Notes: generated from the letters alone by a model not told the origin. A stretch of DNA of 10,699 nucleotides from JBGQOG01 sp052113705 (GCF_052113705.1 NZ_JBGQOG010000039.1:1-10699), one strand, 5' to 3'. Counted from the first letter of the stretch, positions 1-6,960 are shown. A program made the numbers and translations.

Positions 1-53
1 CGTTAACGACGTCGTTATGCACGTGCCTTAAACGATCACCATGCCATCAGGCA

Positions 54-230
54 GGCGGTGCCAACCGGTCGGTTACGCTTGATGTCGCGCGGCAGATGAA
101 CCAGGTGCAGAACTTTGTCGCCAATGGCGTCGATGCCATCATCGTCAATGCGGTGGATGGCTCGGCGACCCCGGCGATGACTGTGCTGGCGGTCGAGGCG
201 GGGATTCCGCTGGTTTATGTGAACCACCCG
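54..230 (+). pseudogene. Fragment of sugar ABC transporter periplasmic substrate-binding protein (Peripla_BP_4 type)
   Basis: In the frame containing the ATG at 96 the translation reads as an internal piece of a ribose/rhizopine-type periplasmic binding protein: a VARQMNQVQNFVANGVDAII segment, then VNAVDGSATPAM and AGIPLVYVNHPP. This is the part of the N-terminal lobe in which such proteins alternate helix and strand around the sugar site. There is no signal peptide, no convincing start before it, and the similarity stops at about 230, where a fragment of an unrelated minus-strand protease begins. About 58 residues survive of a protein normally near 310-330. The ATG at 96 is an internal methionine, so no gene start is implied. 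It is a dead remnant. The family assignment is confident; the sugar cannot be told. Bases 1-53 hold nothing I recognise. Confidence 0.72.
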
Positions 231-614
231 CCCTCTCGGTGTGTCCTCGTCCTGAAAGGCTTCGACCTTGTTTCGCAACCTAGCCATGCCGTCAGGCGAT
301 GCAAAAACAGTGGCGCGGGCGGGAGAGGCATCGTTCCCAGCGGCAGCGTCGACTCTGAGCAGATGCAGGCCGCTAGCATCGAGGCTCTTCGTCACGAACG
401 GTTCGTTTGGTCGCGCCTCAATCTCGAGGTAAACACCGGGTCGTCCCTGCACCGCCGGGTCACCGATCCCATCAATCGCTCGCAGTAGCGCCTGTGCATG
501 TGCTCGCCGGTTCGGGACGTCACTTGGTCGTCTTGTCTGACCGCCGCCCCTGGCTTGAAACACGAGTGCCTGTCCGGAGCCGTCTAAAATTAGATGAGGG
601 CGATTGCGTTCCAT
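229..614 (-). pseudogene. ietS: Truncated N-terminus of subtilisin-like S8 peptidase (IetS type), catalytic domain missing
   Basis: The minus-strand reading from the ATG at 614 begins MERNRPHLILDGSG and continues through a segment with YLEIEARPNEPFVTKSL, ATVFASPDG and LRNKVEAFQDEDTPRGR. This is the characteristic non-catalytic N-terminal region of the large S8-family proteases that sit beside an AAA ATPase. Similarity ends at Arg129 (about position 228), exactly where a binding-protein fragment on the other strand starts. The frame stays open to 36, but the tail is only antisense of that fragment. Complete family members are several hundred residues longer and carry the Asp/His/Ser triad, so no protease activity is expected. 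The start directly follows a TGA in another frame (TGAATG at 617-612), the arrangement expected for a gene coupled to the ATPase. In IetAS the protease is regarded as the toxic/effector partner; here it is destroyed. IetS identity is inferred from the pairing and the N-terminal pattern. Confidence 0.7.
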
Positions 615-1641
615 TCAGTGATGTTCCAAGTCCATGCAACGAACGCCGACGCTCCATTGAGGCTATAAGCGTATCCGTCAAAATCCTGTCGGTTGAAGAC
701 AAAACAGCGCGTCGACCGGCATCTTCCCCTGCGGCAACAACATCTGCGGTTGAAAGACCTTCTGCAATCCTCAACACAGCATCCCAATCCACATCTGTAA
801 CGCTGAAACCAATCAAACGCCGCCGCAAAGCCTTTTGAACTGCCTCTCTGGAAGGCAGCTCGTAGGGCAGCACGAGTTCGAAACGCCGAAGAACCGCCCT
901 ATCCAAAATCTCGGGGATATTCGTGGTGGCGACAACAATAGACGGGCCGGTGTCTTCATCAAGGAACTGGAGGAATGAGTTCAGAATTCGCCGGGCTTCA
1001 CCAACGTCATTCTCATTTCCGCGAGATGCCGCCAGTGCGTCGATTTCGTCGAAAAGGTAAACGCCGCGAGTTGTGCGGATCGCATCGAAGATCAGGCGCA
1101 ACTTCTGAGCGGTCTCTCCCATGAACTTGGTTATCAGCCCATGAAGCAGAACTGTGAATAAGGGGAACTTGAGTTCGCCGGCCAATGCCTCTGCGCTTAG
1201 GGTTTTTCCTGTGCCTGGAGGGCCAGAAAAGAGAAGTCGTCGGCGTGGATGCAGCCCCTTCTCTTCAAGAAGATCGCGTTTCCGAGTTTCTACAACGATA
1301 TGACGCAGTTCGTCGGAGAGGCAATCCGGCAAAATCAGGTCGTTGAGCGATGTTGTCGGATACCGTGCGCCCAAGATACCCGCGAGATCGCCCCGCGGAG
1401 CTGCCAGCGGTGTCAACTTCGCAGTCGCAGCGGTCTTTGGTGTCTTTGATGCTTCAGCCCATTGCCGCAGCTGTTCCGCTAACCGGTTGTGGCCGCGCTG
1501 TTCTTCTGCTGCGGCAAGCTGCATCGCGAGATCGAAGAAGCGTTCTTCGTCCCCCTCTGCATGGCTCTTTATGAGCCCAATAAGTTGCTGCGCCGAAGCC
1601 ATTTTTTGAGCCTTTACGACCTTCTCGTCGCGGCCTAACAT
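520..1641 (-). CDS. ietA: AAA+ ATPase, IetA type, with frameshifted C-terminal tail
   Basis: This is an AAA+ ATPase of the class paired with S8 proteases. An N-terminal helical region (about residues 14-65, rich in Glu/Gln/Arg) precedes the ATPase domain. The Walker A motif GPPGTGKT is at 140-147, Walker B VYLFDEID at 194-201, sensor 1 ATTN at 238-241, the arginine-finger region RRFE at 252-255, and a sensor-2-like STADVVAAGEDAGRRA segment near 297-311. All key residues are present, so ATP hydrolysis is plausible. Two starts are possible: ATG 1641 (GAAGGG five bases upstream) or ATG 1602 (AAAGG upstream), the latter giving MASAQQLIGLIKSHAEGDEE, which resembles usual family N-termini. In IetAS it acts as antitoxin/partner of the protease. 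The last 35 residues (GTSLNGTQSPSS... to 520) are Arg/Ser-rich and probably result from one extra G near 626-627. Without it the protein would end Glu-His-His-stop at 615, next to the ietS ATG. The protease partner is truncated, so this is an orphan. Confidence 0.82.
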   Translation of the reverse strand: MLGRDEKVVKAQKMASAQQLIGLIKSHAEGDEERFFDLAMQLAAAEEQRGHNRLAEQLRQWAEASKTPKTAATAKLTPLAAPRGDLAGILGARYPTTSLNDLILPDCLSDELRHIVVETRKRDLLEEKGLHPRRRLLFSGPPGTGKTLSAEALAGELKFPLFTVLLHGLITKFMGETAQKLRLIFDAIRTTRGVYLFDEIDALAASRGNENDVGEARRILNSFLQFLDEDTGPSIVVATTNIPEILDRAVLRRFELVLPYELPSREAVQKALRRRLIGFSVTDVDWDAVLRIAEGLSTADVVAAGEDAGRRAVLSSTDRILTDTLIASMERRRSLHGLGTSLNGTQSPSSNFRRLRTGTRVSSQGRRSDKTTK

Positions 1642-2025
1642 CCGCGCCCTTCATTCCTGTTTAGCAATCTCGAGGGCTGATGCGCCAGCAAAACCGCCCC
1701 CGGGGCCCGATTTATTTCGTCGCATGCCCGATGTGCGTCCGGTAGGGGGACGAAAATAGCAGAGAGTCAGCGGCGCGGGCCTGCACCTCGTTCCGCCTGC
1801 CGGATGGGCGTCACGCCCCGACCGGCCGCTTCCAGCTCTTATGGACAAAGGGCGGCTCCCTTGCTGCACGGTGCATGAATGACCGCTACCCCATACGCGC
1901 CGCGGGCGCGGTGCCGGAGGTCGGCTTCCCACTAGCAGGCCGCTGAAGAAGTCGGCTGTGCGGAACGGTTACCACGGCTGTCGAGGATTTTGCGAGCGTG
2001 AATATGCAAGATTGTGCTCATTGTA
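1642..2025. other. Gene-free stretch between ietA and the pyruvate kinase gene
   Basis: No credible gene is seen in these 384 bases. The minus strand is open from 1932 to 1651, but the translation is a low-complexity Arg/Pro/Gly/Ser peptide with no family character. Small GC-rich dyads occur, for example CGCGCC-GCG-GGCGCG at 1896-1910 and GGGCG-TCA-CGCCC near 1805-1817; neither is followed by a T run in either direction. The stretch lies downstream of ttuE and upstream of ietA, so any ietA promoter should be here, but I see no convincing -35/-10 pair. It may be the scar left by an earlier insertion. Confidence 0.5.
1935..1955. mobile_element. Possible insertion-sequence terminal repeat remnant
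   Basis: The segment CAGGCCGCTGAAGAAGTC with a CTAG just before it resembles the outer ends of some IS1182/IS5-like elements, which often read as variants of GGC-GCTGAAAAAGTC. No transposase and no matching partner repeat were seen nearby, so at most this is a solo end left by imprecise loss. The assignment is from memory of such ends and is weak. Confidence 0.2.
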
Positions 2026-3456
2026 CTAGCCCTCGCTTAGGTTTTGGCGGAACGTCGCGACGCGGATGTTGTTGGTGCTACCGACCTGGCCAAAAGGTAC
2101 GCCGGACAGTATGACCATCTTGTCGCCAATCTCAGGCGCGAGCAATTTCTGGCATTCATCCTTGGCCGTCAGCACCATGCTGTCATAGTCCACGGCCGAG
2201 GCTTCAAGTACGGAGCGCGCGCCCCAGACCAGAGCCATTCGGCGCGAGACCTTGGTGTCGCGAGTCATCACGATCAGAGGCAGTTTCGGTCGCCTTGAGG
2301 CAATGCGGGTGCCTGTAGCGCCTGACATGGAATAAGCCATGATGCACTTGGCACCCATTCGGCAGGCCAACGTCGCACAGGTATCGGCAATAGCGTCGGC
2401 CTCGGTTTTGGCAACTTCGCGGGTCGCAGCCATCGCCTTGACATAGAGCGCGTGACCCTCCGTCGAACGGATGATGCGGTCCATTACTTCGACCGCCTCG
2501 CACGGATACTCGCCCGTGGCACTCTCGGCTGACAGCATCACGGCGTCGGTGCCATCATAGATCGCTGTTGCAACGTCCGAGGCTTCGGCCCGGGTTGGCG
2601 CGGGGCTTGAGGTCATCGATTCCAACATCTGAGTGGCCACGATCACTGGGCGGGATGCCCGGCGGCAGAGTGCGATGATCTCCTTCTGTTTCGCCGGCAC
2701 GTCCTCGGGTGGAATTTCGACACCAAGGTCTCCACGCGCGATCATAATGGCGTCGGATTTCGCCACGATGGACTCGATGTCCTGCAGGGCCGAAGGTTTC
2801 TCGATCTTCGAGACCAGTCCGGCGCGACCGTCGATAATCCCCGTGATCTCATCAAGGTCACTGGCCTTCTGAACGAAAGACAGCGCAACCCAGTCGACGC
2901 CCTGTGACAAGCCGAAGTCGAGGTCAGCACGGTCCTTTTCGGTCAGCACCGGCAGGTCGAGCACGCAGTCAGGCAAGTTCACTCCTTTGCGGTCGCTAAC
3001 CCTACCGCCTTCCAAGACCTCCGCCTCGATCCGATCGGCTCGTTTCTGAGTCACCTTGAGCCGCACTCGACCGTCGTCGATAAATAAACGATGCCCGATG
3101 TCGATGGCCGCGAAGATCTCCGGGTGTGGCAGCGGTAATGACGTATCGTCGGGGGTGGTCCCAGTGGGCAGGAAAATGACCTTCTCATGCCGATCAAGCG
3201 TCCGAACTCCTCCGGCGATGCGCCCCAGTCTTATCTTCGGTCCTTGGAGGTCCTGTAAGATTCCGATCGGCACACCGACCTCGTTCTCTAGCGCTCGGAT
3301 CGCGGCAATCACCGAGGCGTGGGTCGAGTGCTCCCCGTGGCTGAAGTTCAGGCGGAAGGTATCTACCCCCTTTTTGAACAGGCTGCGCAGCATAAACGGC
3401 GAGGCACTTGCAGGGCCAATGGTAGCGACGATCTTTGCGCGTCGATCGCGGATCAT
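2026..3456 (-). CDS. ttuE: Pyruvate kinase (ttuE type)
   Basis: Converts phosphoenolpyruvate plus ADP to pyruvate plus ATP in the cytoplasm. At 476 residues it has normal length for a bacterial enzyme. Visible landmarks: RLNFSHG at 35-41 (substrate Arg and K+ ligands), QDLQGPKIRLG at 68-78, the lid domain with FIDDGRVRL about 125-133, SKIEKP at 216-221 (catalytic Lys217, metal ligand Glu219), the signature MIARGDLGVEIP at 238-249, ATQMLESM at 274-281, PTRAEASDVATAIYDGTDAVMLSAESATGEYP at 287-318, and the alpha/beta C-terminal domain. The ATG at 3456 has a good AAAGGAA site and starts 12 bases after the ttuD stop, so it is the third gene of a leftward ttuC-ttuD-ttuE operon. In tartrate clusters a dedicated pyruvate kinase closes the route glycerate, 2-phosphoglycerate, phosphoenolpyruvate, pyruvate. 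The general name pyk is equally valid; the ttuE label rests on context. Nothing looks damaged. Confidence 0.93.
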   Translation of the reverse strand: MIRDRRAKIVATIGPASASPFMLRSLFKKGVDTFRLNFSHGEHSTHASVIAAIRALENEVGVPIGILQDLQGPKIRLGRIAGGVRTLDRHEKVIFLPTGTTPDDTSLPLPHPEIFAAIDIGHRLFIDDGRVRLKVTQKRADRIEAEVLEGGRVSDRKGVNLPDCVLDLPVLTEKDRADLDFGLSQGVDWVALSFVQKASDLDEITGIIDGRAGLVSKIEKPSALQDIESIVAKSDAIMIARGDLGVEIPPEDVPAKQKEIIALCRRASRPVIVATQMLESMTSSPAPTRAEASDVATAIYDGTDAVMLSAESATGEYPCEAVEVMDRIIRSTEGHALYVKAMAATREVAKTEADAIADTCATLACRMGAKCIMAYSMSGATGTRIASRRPKLPLIVMTRDTKVSRRMALVWGARSVLEASAVDYDSMVLTAKDECQKLLAPEIGDKMVILSGVPFGQVGSTNNIRVATFRQNLSEG

Positions 3457-3468
3457 TTCAAATTCCTT

Positions 3469-4725
3469 TCAGAGGATCATAACGGCACGGAAATCGTTCA
3501 CGTTTGTCAGTGTCGGTCCGGTGCGAACCAGATTGCCGGTGGCGTCGAAGAGTGAATAGCTGTCGTGCACGGCGAGAAAGCTCTTTGCGTCTAGCCCGAG
3601 CTCCGAGGCACGTTTGAGAAAATCCGGCCCGATCAGGGCGCCGGCGGCGTCTTCGGTGCCATCGATACCGTCAGTGTCGACTGCCACGGCGTGGATAGCT
3701 GCCTGTCCGCGTAAGGCAACGGCGAGGCTGAGCAGGAACTCGGTGTTGCGTCCGCCGCGTCCGGGTTTGGCTTCGCCGATGGACACCGTGGTTTCGCCGC
3801 CCGAAAGCAGGACGGCAGGCACGGGGACAGGACAGCCATGTTGTGCGACGGATTTGGCAATGCCTGCAAAGGCGATGCCCAACTCGCGAGCTTCACCCTC
3901 CAACGCGTCGCCCAAGAGCACCGGGGTGACGCCAGCTGCCCGGGCAATTTCCGCGGCAGCTTCCAGTGACATCTGCGGCGTGGCAATCATGCGGAAATCG
4001 ACATCGAAAGCAGCTGTTTGCGTAGGTGTGCTGATTAGAACCTCTCGTGCCGCTGGGGGCAAATCGGGACCAAGACGACTGACAAGGTGACTGAGGTCTT
4101 CACTTACTGTCGGGTCAGGCACCGTGGGACCCGACGCAATAGCGGCAGGATCGTCACCCGGTACGTCGGAGATTGCAAGAGTGACCAACCTAGCGGGCGC
4201 GGCAGCCAATGCCAGCCCGCCTCCCTTGATGATCGACAAGCGGCGGCGTACTCGGTTCATGTCGTCGATGGTGAGACCTGAGCGCAACAGCAGCCTATTG
4301 ACGATGATTTTGTCTTCCAGCGTAAGTGGCGGGACAGGCAGTGGCATCAGCGATGAACCACCGCCGGAGATCAGCGCCAGCACGAGATCGTTTGGTCCGG
4401 CACTTTCTACAGCGCGGATGATCTCTCTCGCCGCGTCAAGTCCGGCTGCATCCGGCACAGGATGAGAGGCTTCCCGAACCGTAATGTGCTTGGTCGGGAC
4501 CGCATGACCATAGCGGGTCACTACGACACCTGACAGGTTCACATCCGGCCATGCCTGCTCCACGGCCCGAGCCATGGCAGCCGCGGACTTGCCGGCGCCG
4601 ATCACAATGCAGCGTCCATCAGGCTTTTCCGGCAAATGCCGCGCCAGCACCGTGGCCGGATCGGCTGCCGCGATTGCAGCCTCCATCATTCGGCGCAGGA
4701 GCGCCGGTGCGTCATCTACCGTCAT
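3469..4725 (-). CDS. ttuD: Glycerate 2-kinase / hydroxypyruvate reductase-type protein (MOFRL family, TtuD)
   Basis: A 418-residue protein of the MOFRL/DUF4147 glycerate kinase family. Proteins of this group were first called hydroxypyruvate reductase (TtuD) in tartrate clusters, but related members are glycerate 2-kinases (GckA), making 2-phosphoglycerate from D-glycerate and ATP. Motifs: VIGAGKSAAAMA at 41-52 with the conserved Lys46, LISGGGSSL at 118-126, NRVRRRLSIIKGGGLA at 157-172, ISDVPGDDPAAIASGPT at 185-201, then the C-terminal MOFRL part with LLSGGETTVSIG, GRGGRNTEFLLSLA, DTDGIDGTEDAAGA and a family-typical end RTGPTLTNVNDFR. The start at 4725 gives the expected N-terminus (MTVDDAPALLRRMMEAAI). 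The frame is open further upstream to 5166, but that part is antisense-frame translation inside ttuC. It begins 11 bases after the ttuC stop with a weak GAAAG site, so translation is probably coupled. I favour kinase over reductase because a pyruvate kinase follows. Confidence 0.9.
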   Translation of the reverse strand: MTVDDAPALLRRMMEAAIAAADPATVLARHLPEKPDGRCIVIGAGKSAAAMARAVEQAWPDVNLSGVVVTRYGHAVPTKHITVREASHPVPDAAGLDAAREIIRAVESAGPNDLVLALISGGGSSLMPLPVPPLTLEDKIIVNRLLLRSGLTIDDMNRVRRRLSIIKGGGLALAAAPARLVTLAISDVPGDDPAAIASGPTVPDPTVSEDLSHLVSRLGPDLPPAAREVLISTPTQTAAFDVDFRMIATPQMSLEAAAEIARAAGVTPVLLGDALEGEARELGIAFAGIAKSVAQHGCPVPVPAVLLSGGETTVSIGEAKPGRGGRNTEFLLSLAVALRGQAAIHAVAVDTDGIDGTEDAAGALIGPDFLKRASELGLDAKSFLAVHDSYSLFDATGNLVRTGPTLTNVNDFRAVMIL

Positions 4726-4736
4726 TTGCGTTTCTT

Positions 4737-5810
4737 TCAAATATTTTCGCCGCGAATGGCGTCGCAGACTGCGTCCGTCACCTGTCGCGTGTTGGCCGTG
4801 CCGCCCACGTCGGGAGTGAGGATGCCATCGGCACAAACCTTCTCTACCGCACGCATCAGGCGGCGGGCCGCATCGATTTCGCCCAAATGCTCGAGCATCT
4901 GGGAGGCAGTCCAGAAGGTTGCCACCGGGTTGGCGATACCCTTGCCGGTGATGTCGAAAGCCGAGCCATGGATCGGTTCGAACATCGACGGGTTGCGCTT
5001 TTGCGGGTCGATGTTTGCGGTCGGCGCGACGCCGAGCGATCCGGCCAACGCGCCCGCAAGATCCGATAGGATGTCTGCATGCAGGTTGGTAGCGACGATA
5101 GTGTCGAGCGAACGCGGGTTCTTGACCATGCGTACAGTCATCGCGTCGACCAGCATTTTGTCCCAAGCAACGTCAGGGAAGTCCTTCGAAACTTCGGCGG
5201 CGATCTCGTCCCACATCACCATTCCGTGCCGTTGGGCGTTCGACTTGGTGACAACGGTCAAGAACTTGCGCGGCCGGGATTGCGCCAGTTCGAACGCGTA
5301 GCGCATGATCCGTTCCACACCGACGCGGGTGAAGATCGACACTTCGGTCGCCACTTCCTCGGGCAGGCCGCGATGGGCACGGCCCCCGACACCGGAATAC
5401 TCACCCTCGGAGTTTTCGCGTACGATCACCCAGTCGAGATCACCCGTGCCGACACCTTCAAGCGGCGATTTGATGCCGGGCAGGATCTTGGTCGGCCGAA
5501 CGTTGGCGTACTGGTCGAAGCCCTGGCAGATCGGCAGGCGCAGGCCCCAAAGGGTGACGTGGTCTGGCACGTCTGGCGCGCCGACGGCACCGAAGAAGAT
5601 GGCGTCGAAGGCTTTCAGCTGCTGCGGACCGTCCTCCGGCATCAGTGCGCCGGTCTTTTTGTAGCGCTCCGAGCTCCAGTCGAACTCGGTGACGTCGAGT
5701 TCGAAGCTGCCGTCTCGGCGAGCGAGTGCCTCTAGGGCCTGGAGCCCGGCTGCGATGACTTCCGGACCGATACCATCGGCCGGGATCGAAGCGATCTTGT
5801 AGGTTTTCAT
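4737..5810 (-). CDS. ttuC: Tartrate dehydrogenase / D-malate dehydrogenase (decarboxylating), TtuC type
   Basis: A 357-residue NAD-dependent beta-hydroxyacid oxidative decarboxylase of the isocitrate/isopropylmalate dehydrogenase family. Members of the tartrate branch oxidise L-tartrate, decarboxylate meso-tartrate to D-glycerate and D-malate to pyruvate, using a divalent metal and K+. Visible: IPADGIGPEV at 9-18, substrate arginines Arg91, Arg105 (QYANVRPTK) and Arg131 (VRENSEGEYSG), Tyr138, catalytic Lys189 (VTKSNAQRHG), metal aspartates Asp222 (VDAM), Asp246 and Asp250 (NLHADILSD), with the 24 and 4 residue spacing of the family, and the cofactor loop EPIHGSAFDITGKGIANP at 278-295. The start MKTYKIASIP matches the family start. 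A GGAGG lies 12 bases upstream (5823-5827), a rather long spacer. First gene of the leftward operon, diverging from a LysR gene. D-malate dehydrogenase (DmlA) is the main alternative, but the ttuD/ttuE neighbours argue for tartrate. Confidence 0.9.
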   Translation of the reverse strand: MKTYKIASIPADGIGPEVIAAGLQALEALARRDGSFELDVTEFDWSSERYKKTGALMPEDGPQQLKAFDAIFFGAVGAPDVPDHVTLWGLRLPICQGFDQYANVRPTKILPGIKSPLEGVGTGDLDWVIVRENSEGEYSGVGGRAHRGLPEEVATEVSIFTRVGVERIMRYAFELAQSRPRKFLTVVTKSNAQRHGMVMWDEIAAEVSKDFPDVAWDKMLVDAMTVRMVKNPRSLDTIVATNLHADILSDLAGALAGSLGVAPTANIDPQKRNPSMFEPIHGSAFDITGKGIANPVATFWTASQMLEHLGEIDAARRLMRAVEKVCADGILTPDVGGTANTRQVTDAVCDAIRGENI

Positions 5811-6015
5811 GGGCGTATCCGTCCTCCAAAGGGTCTCAAAGAGTGCCGGATGCACCGACGAAGGGCGCGAAACAAGGTTGTCCGCCGCGATGTCCTCCCG
5901 ATGCGTTGCCAATCCGGCGATCACGAGAAGGACGTTATGCTGACCGCTATAGACACCTCAACGCGCGCAAGATTATATACTGTTTTGAGATAGTAATGGT
6001 GAATCGGAACCAACA
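5811..6015. promoter_or_regulatory. Divergent control region between ttuC and the LysR gene
   Basis: This 205-base divergent spacer is AT-rich only near the LysR end (about 5969-5996), against a GC-rich background. For ttuC the minus strand carries TATAAT at 5977-5972, which would put transcription start near 5965 and give a leader of about 155 bases. For the LysR gene, TAGACA at 5950-5955 with TATATA (5974-5979) or TATACT (5976-5981) is a possible plus-strand promoter lying on the same bases. The two promoters would overlap, the usual LysR arrangement in which the regulator binds once and controls both directions. A perfect short dyad TACT-N10-AGTA occurs at 5978-5995. Promoter calls are by eye. 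Confidence 0.55.
5969..5985 (-). promoter_or_regulatory. ttuC operon promoter core / shared motif copy 1
   Basis: On the minus strand the sequence is AAACAGTATATAATCTT, pointing at ttuC. It contains a perfect -10 hexamer (TATAAT) but no good -35 at 17 bases, as expected for an activator-dependent promoter. The same 17-mer with two differences occurs on the plus strand at 6939-6955, upstream of the TAXI receptor gene. The match is seen directly; its role as a shared LysR-controlled promoter is inference. Confidence 0.6.
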
Positions 6016-6930
6016 ATGGATATCTCTCATCTTAAATGCTTCATTGTCGCGGCCGACGAGCTTCATTTTGGAAGGGCGGCGCAATCGCTGGGCATGTTGC
6101 CTGCGTCTCTTGGACGGCAGATCCGCATTCTCGAGGATCGACTTGAGGCGAAGCTGTTCCTTCGCACAACCCGAAGCGTCACCGTAACCGAAGCAGGCAA
6201 GGCTATTCTTGAAGATGTGCGTGCACTCGTCACGCAAGCCGAAGCGCTCGAAAACAAAATTCGCGATATTCGCAAGTCCGAAGTGCCTGTCCTGCGCGTC
6301 GGCGCCATAGACAGCGCGGCAGCCGGGCTGATTCCGCAACTTCTTCAACTCTTGCGAGACGAGCACCCCGACATCGAGGTTCAATTGATCGAGCAAAAGA
6401 CGATCCACTTGCTCCCCAAACTCCTGAGCGGCAGTCTTGACATCGCATTCTGTCGCCCGCCCGATACGCGCGATCCGCGGATCAATTTTCGAACGCTCTT
6501 CTTCGAGTCAGCCGTGGTAGCACTTCCGGACCGCCATCCGCTGGCCGAGCAATCTGAGATCTTCGTCGAAGATCTCGCGGATGCGCCACTGATCGTTCCG
6601 GATCGTCGATCTCGTCCGCATTCCCACGACCTCACCATCAAACTGTTCCTCGACGCGGGGCTGACGGCCCGGATTGCGCAAGTGGCAGAGGAAAAGCACA
6701 CGATAGTAAATCTGGTCGCGACCGGAACGGGCCTTGCCATTGTCCCGCGCTGGACGGCAAGGATCGCAGTCCCGGGGGTTCGCTTCGTTCCGTTGACGAT
6801 TCCGCAAGGTACGACACGTTCGAAACTGATCTTGTCCGCTGCTTGGACTAGGGGCACCCGTGATGCGCAGAGGGACGCACTGCTCGAGACACTCGACAGG
6901 CATCTGAAGGTGATAGAAAACAGCGCCTAA
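6016..6930 (+). CDS. LysR-family transcriptional regulator (likely controls the tartrate/TRAP locus)
   Basis: A 304-residue LysR-type regulator. Residues 1-60 form the winged helix-turn-helix: LKCFIVAADELHFGRAAQSLGM, then SLGRQIRILEDRLEAKLFLRTTRSVTVTEAG. A linker helix (about 60-88) leads into a type-2 periplasmic-binding-like effector domain from about residue 92 (VPVLRVGAIDSAAAGLIPQLL) to the end, with the usual LLSGSLDIAFCRPP stretch and the GTGLAIVPRW segment near 239-248. It normally works as a tetramer that binds a small effector, here probably the transported hydroxy acid or a pathway intermediate. It diverges from ttuC and is followed after 124 bases by the TAXI gene, so it sits between the two promoters it probably governs. 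It is positionally equivalent to the LysR regulator TtuA of the A. vitis cluster, but I did not verify orthology, so no symbol is given. The SD is weak (CGGAACC before ATG 6016). Confidence 0.9.
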   Translation: MDISHLKCFIVAADELHFGRAAQSLGMLPASLGRQIRILEDRLEAKLFLRTTRSVTVTEAGKAILEDVRALVTQAEALENKIRDIRKSEVPVLRVGAIDSAAAGLIPQLLQLLRDEHPDIEVQLIEQKTIHLLPKLLSGSLDIAFCRPPDTRDPRINFRTLFFESAVVALPDRHPLAEQSEIFVEDLADAPLIVPDRRSRPHSHDLTIKLFLDAGLTARIAQVAEEKHTIVNLVATGTGLAIVPRWTARIAVPGVRFVPLTIPQGTTRSKLILSAAWTRGTRDAQRDALLETLDRHLKVIENSA

Positions 6931-6960
6931 TAATAGCGAAACTGTATATAATTTTTGGCG
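6931..6960 (+). promoter_or_regulatory. TAXI-TRAP operon promoter core / shared motif copy 2
   Basis: Immediately after the LysR stop the plus strand reads AAACTGTATATAATTTT (6939-6955) with a perfect TATAAT at 6947-6952. The expected start of transcription is near 6959, giving a leader of about 95 bases before the receptor ATG at 7055. The -35 region falls in the last codons of the LysR gene and is poor, again suggesting activator dependence. Fifteen of 17 bases equal the motif upstream of ttuC, in the orientation facing its own gene. Confidence 0.6.

Noticed and set aside
96..488. Plus-strand frame of 130 codons starting at 96 as a complete gene
   Set aside because: Only the part to about 230 is a binding-protein fragment; the rest is antisense of the ietS remnant.
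407..838. Plus-strand open frame of 143 codons over ietS/ietA
   Set aside because: Antisense shadow of two recognisable minus-strand genes; no protein family pattern.
1651..1932. 93-codon open frame on the minus strand upstream of ietA
   Set aside because: Low-complexity Arg/Pro/Gly/Ser translation, no family resemblance, no clear ribosome site; chance openness of GC-rich DNA.
4726..5166. N-terminal extension of the glycerate kinase frame into ttuC
   Set aside because: The extension is an out-of-frame translation of ttuC with His/Arg-rich composition; the family N-terminus starts at ATG 4725.
5811..5924. In-frame extension of ttuC to a GTG at 5924
   Set aside because: No ribosome site before the GTG and no similarity; the family start MKTYKIASIP is at 5810 with GGAGG upstream. 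It is probably just an open 5' leader.
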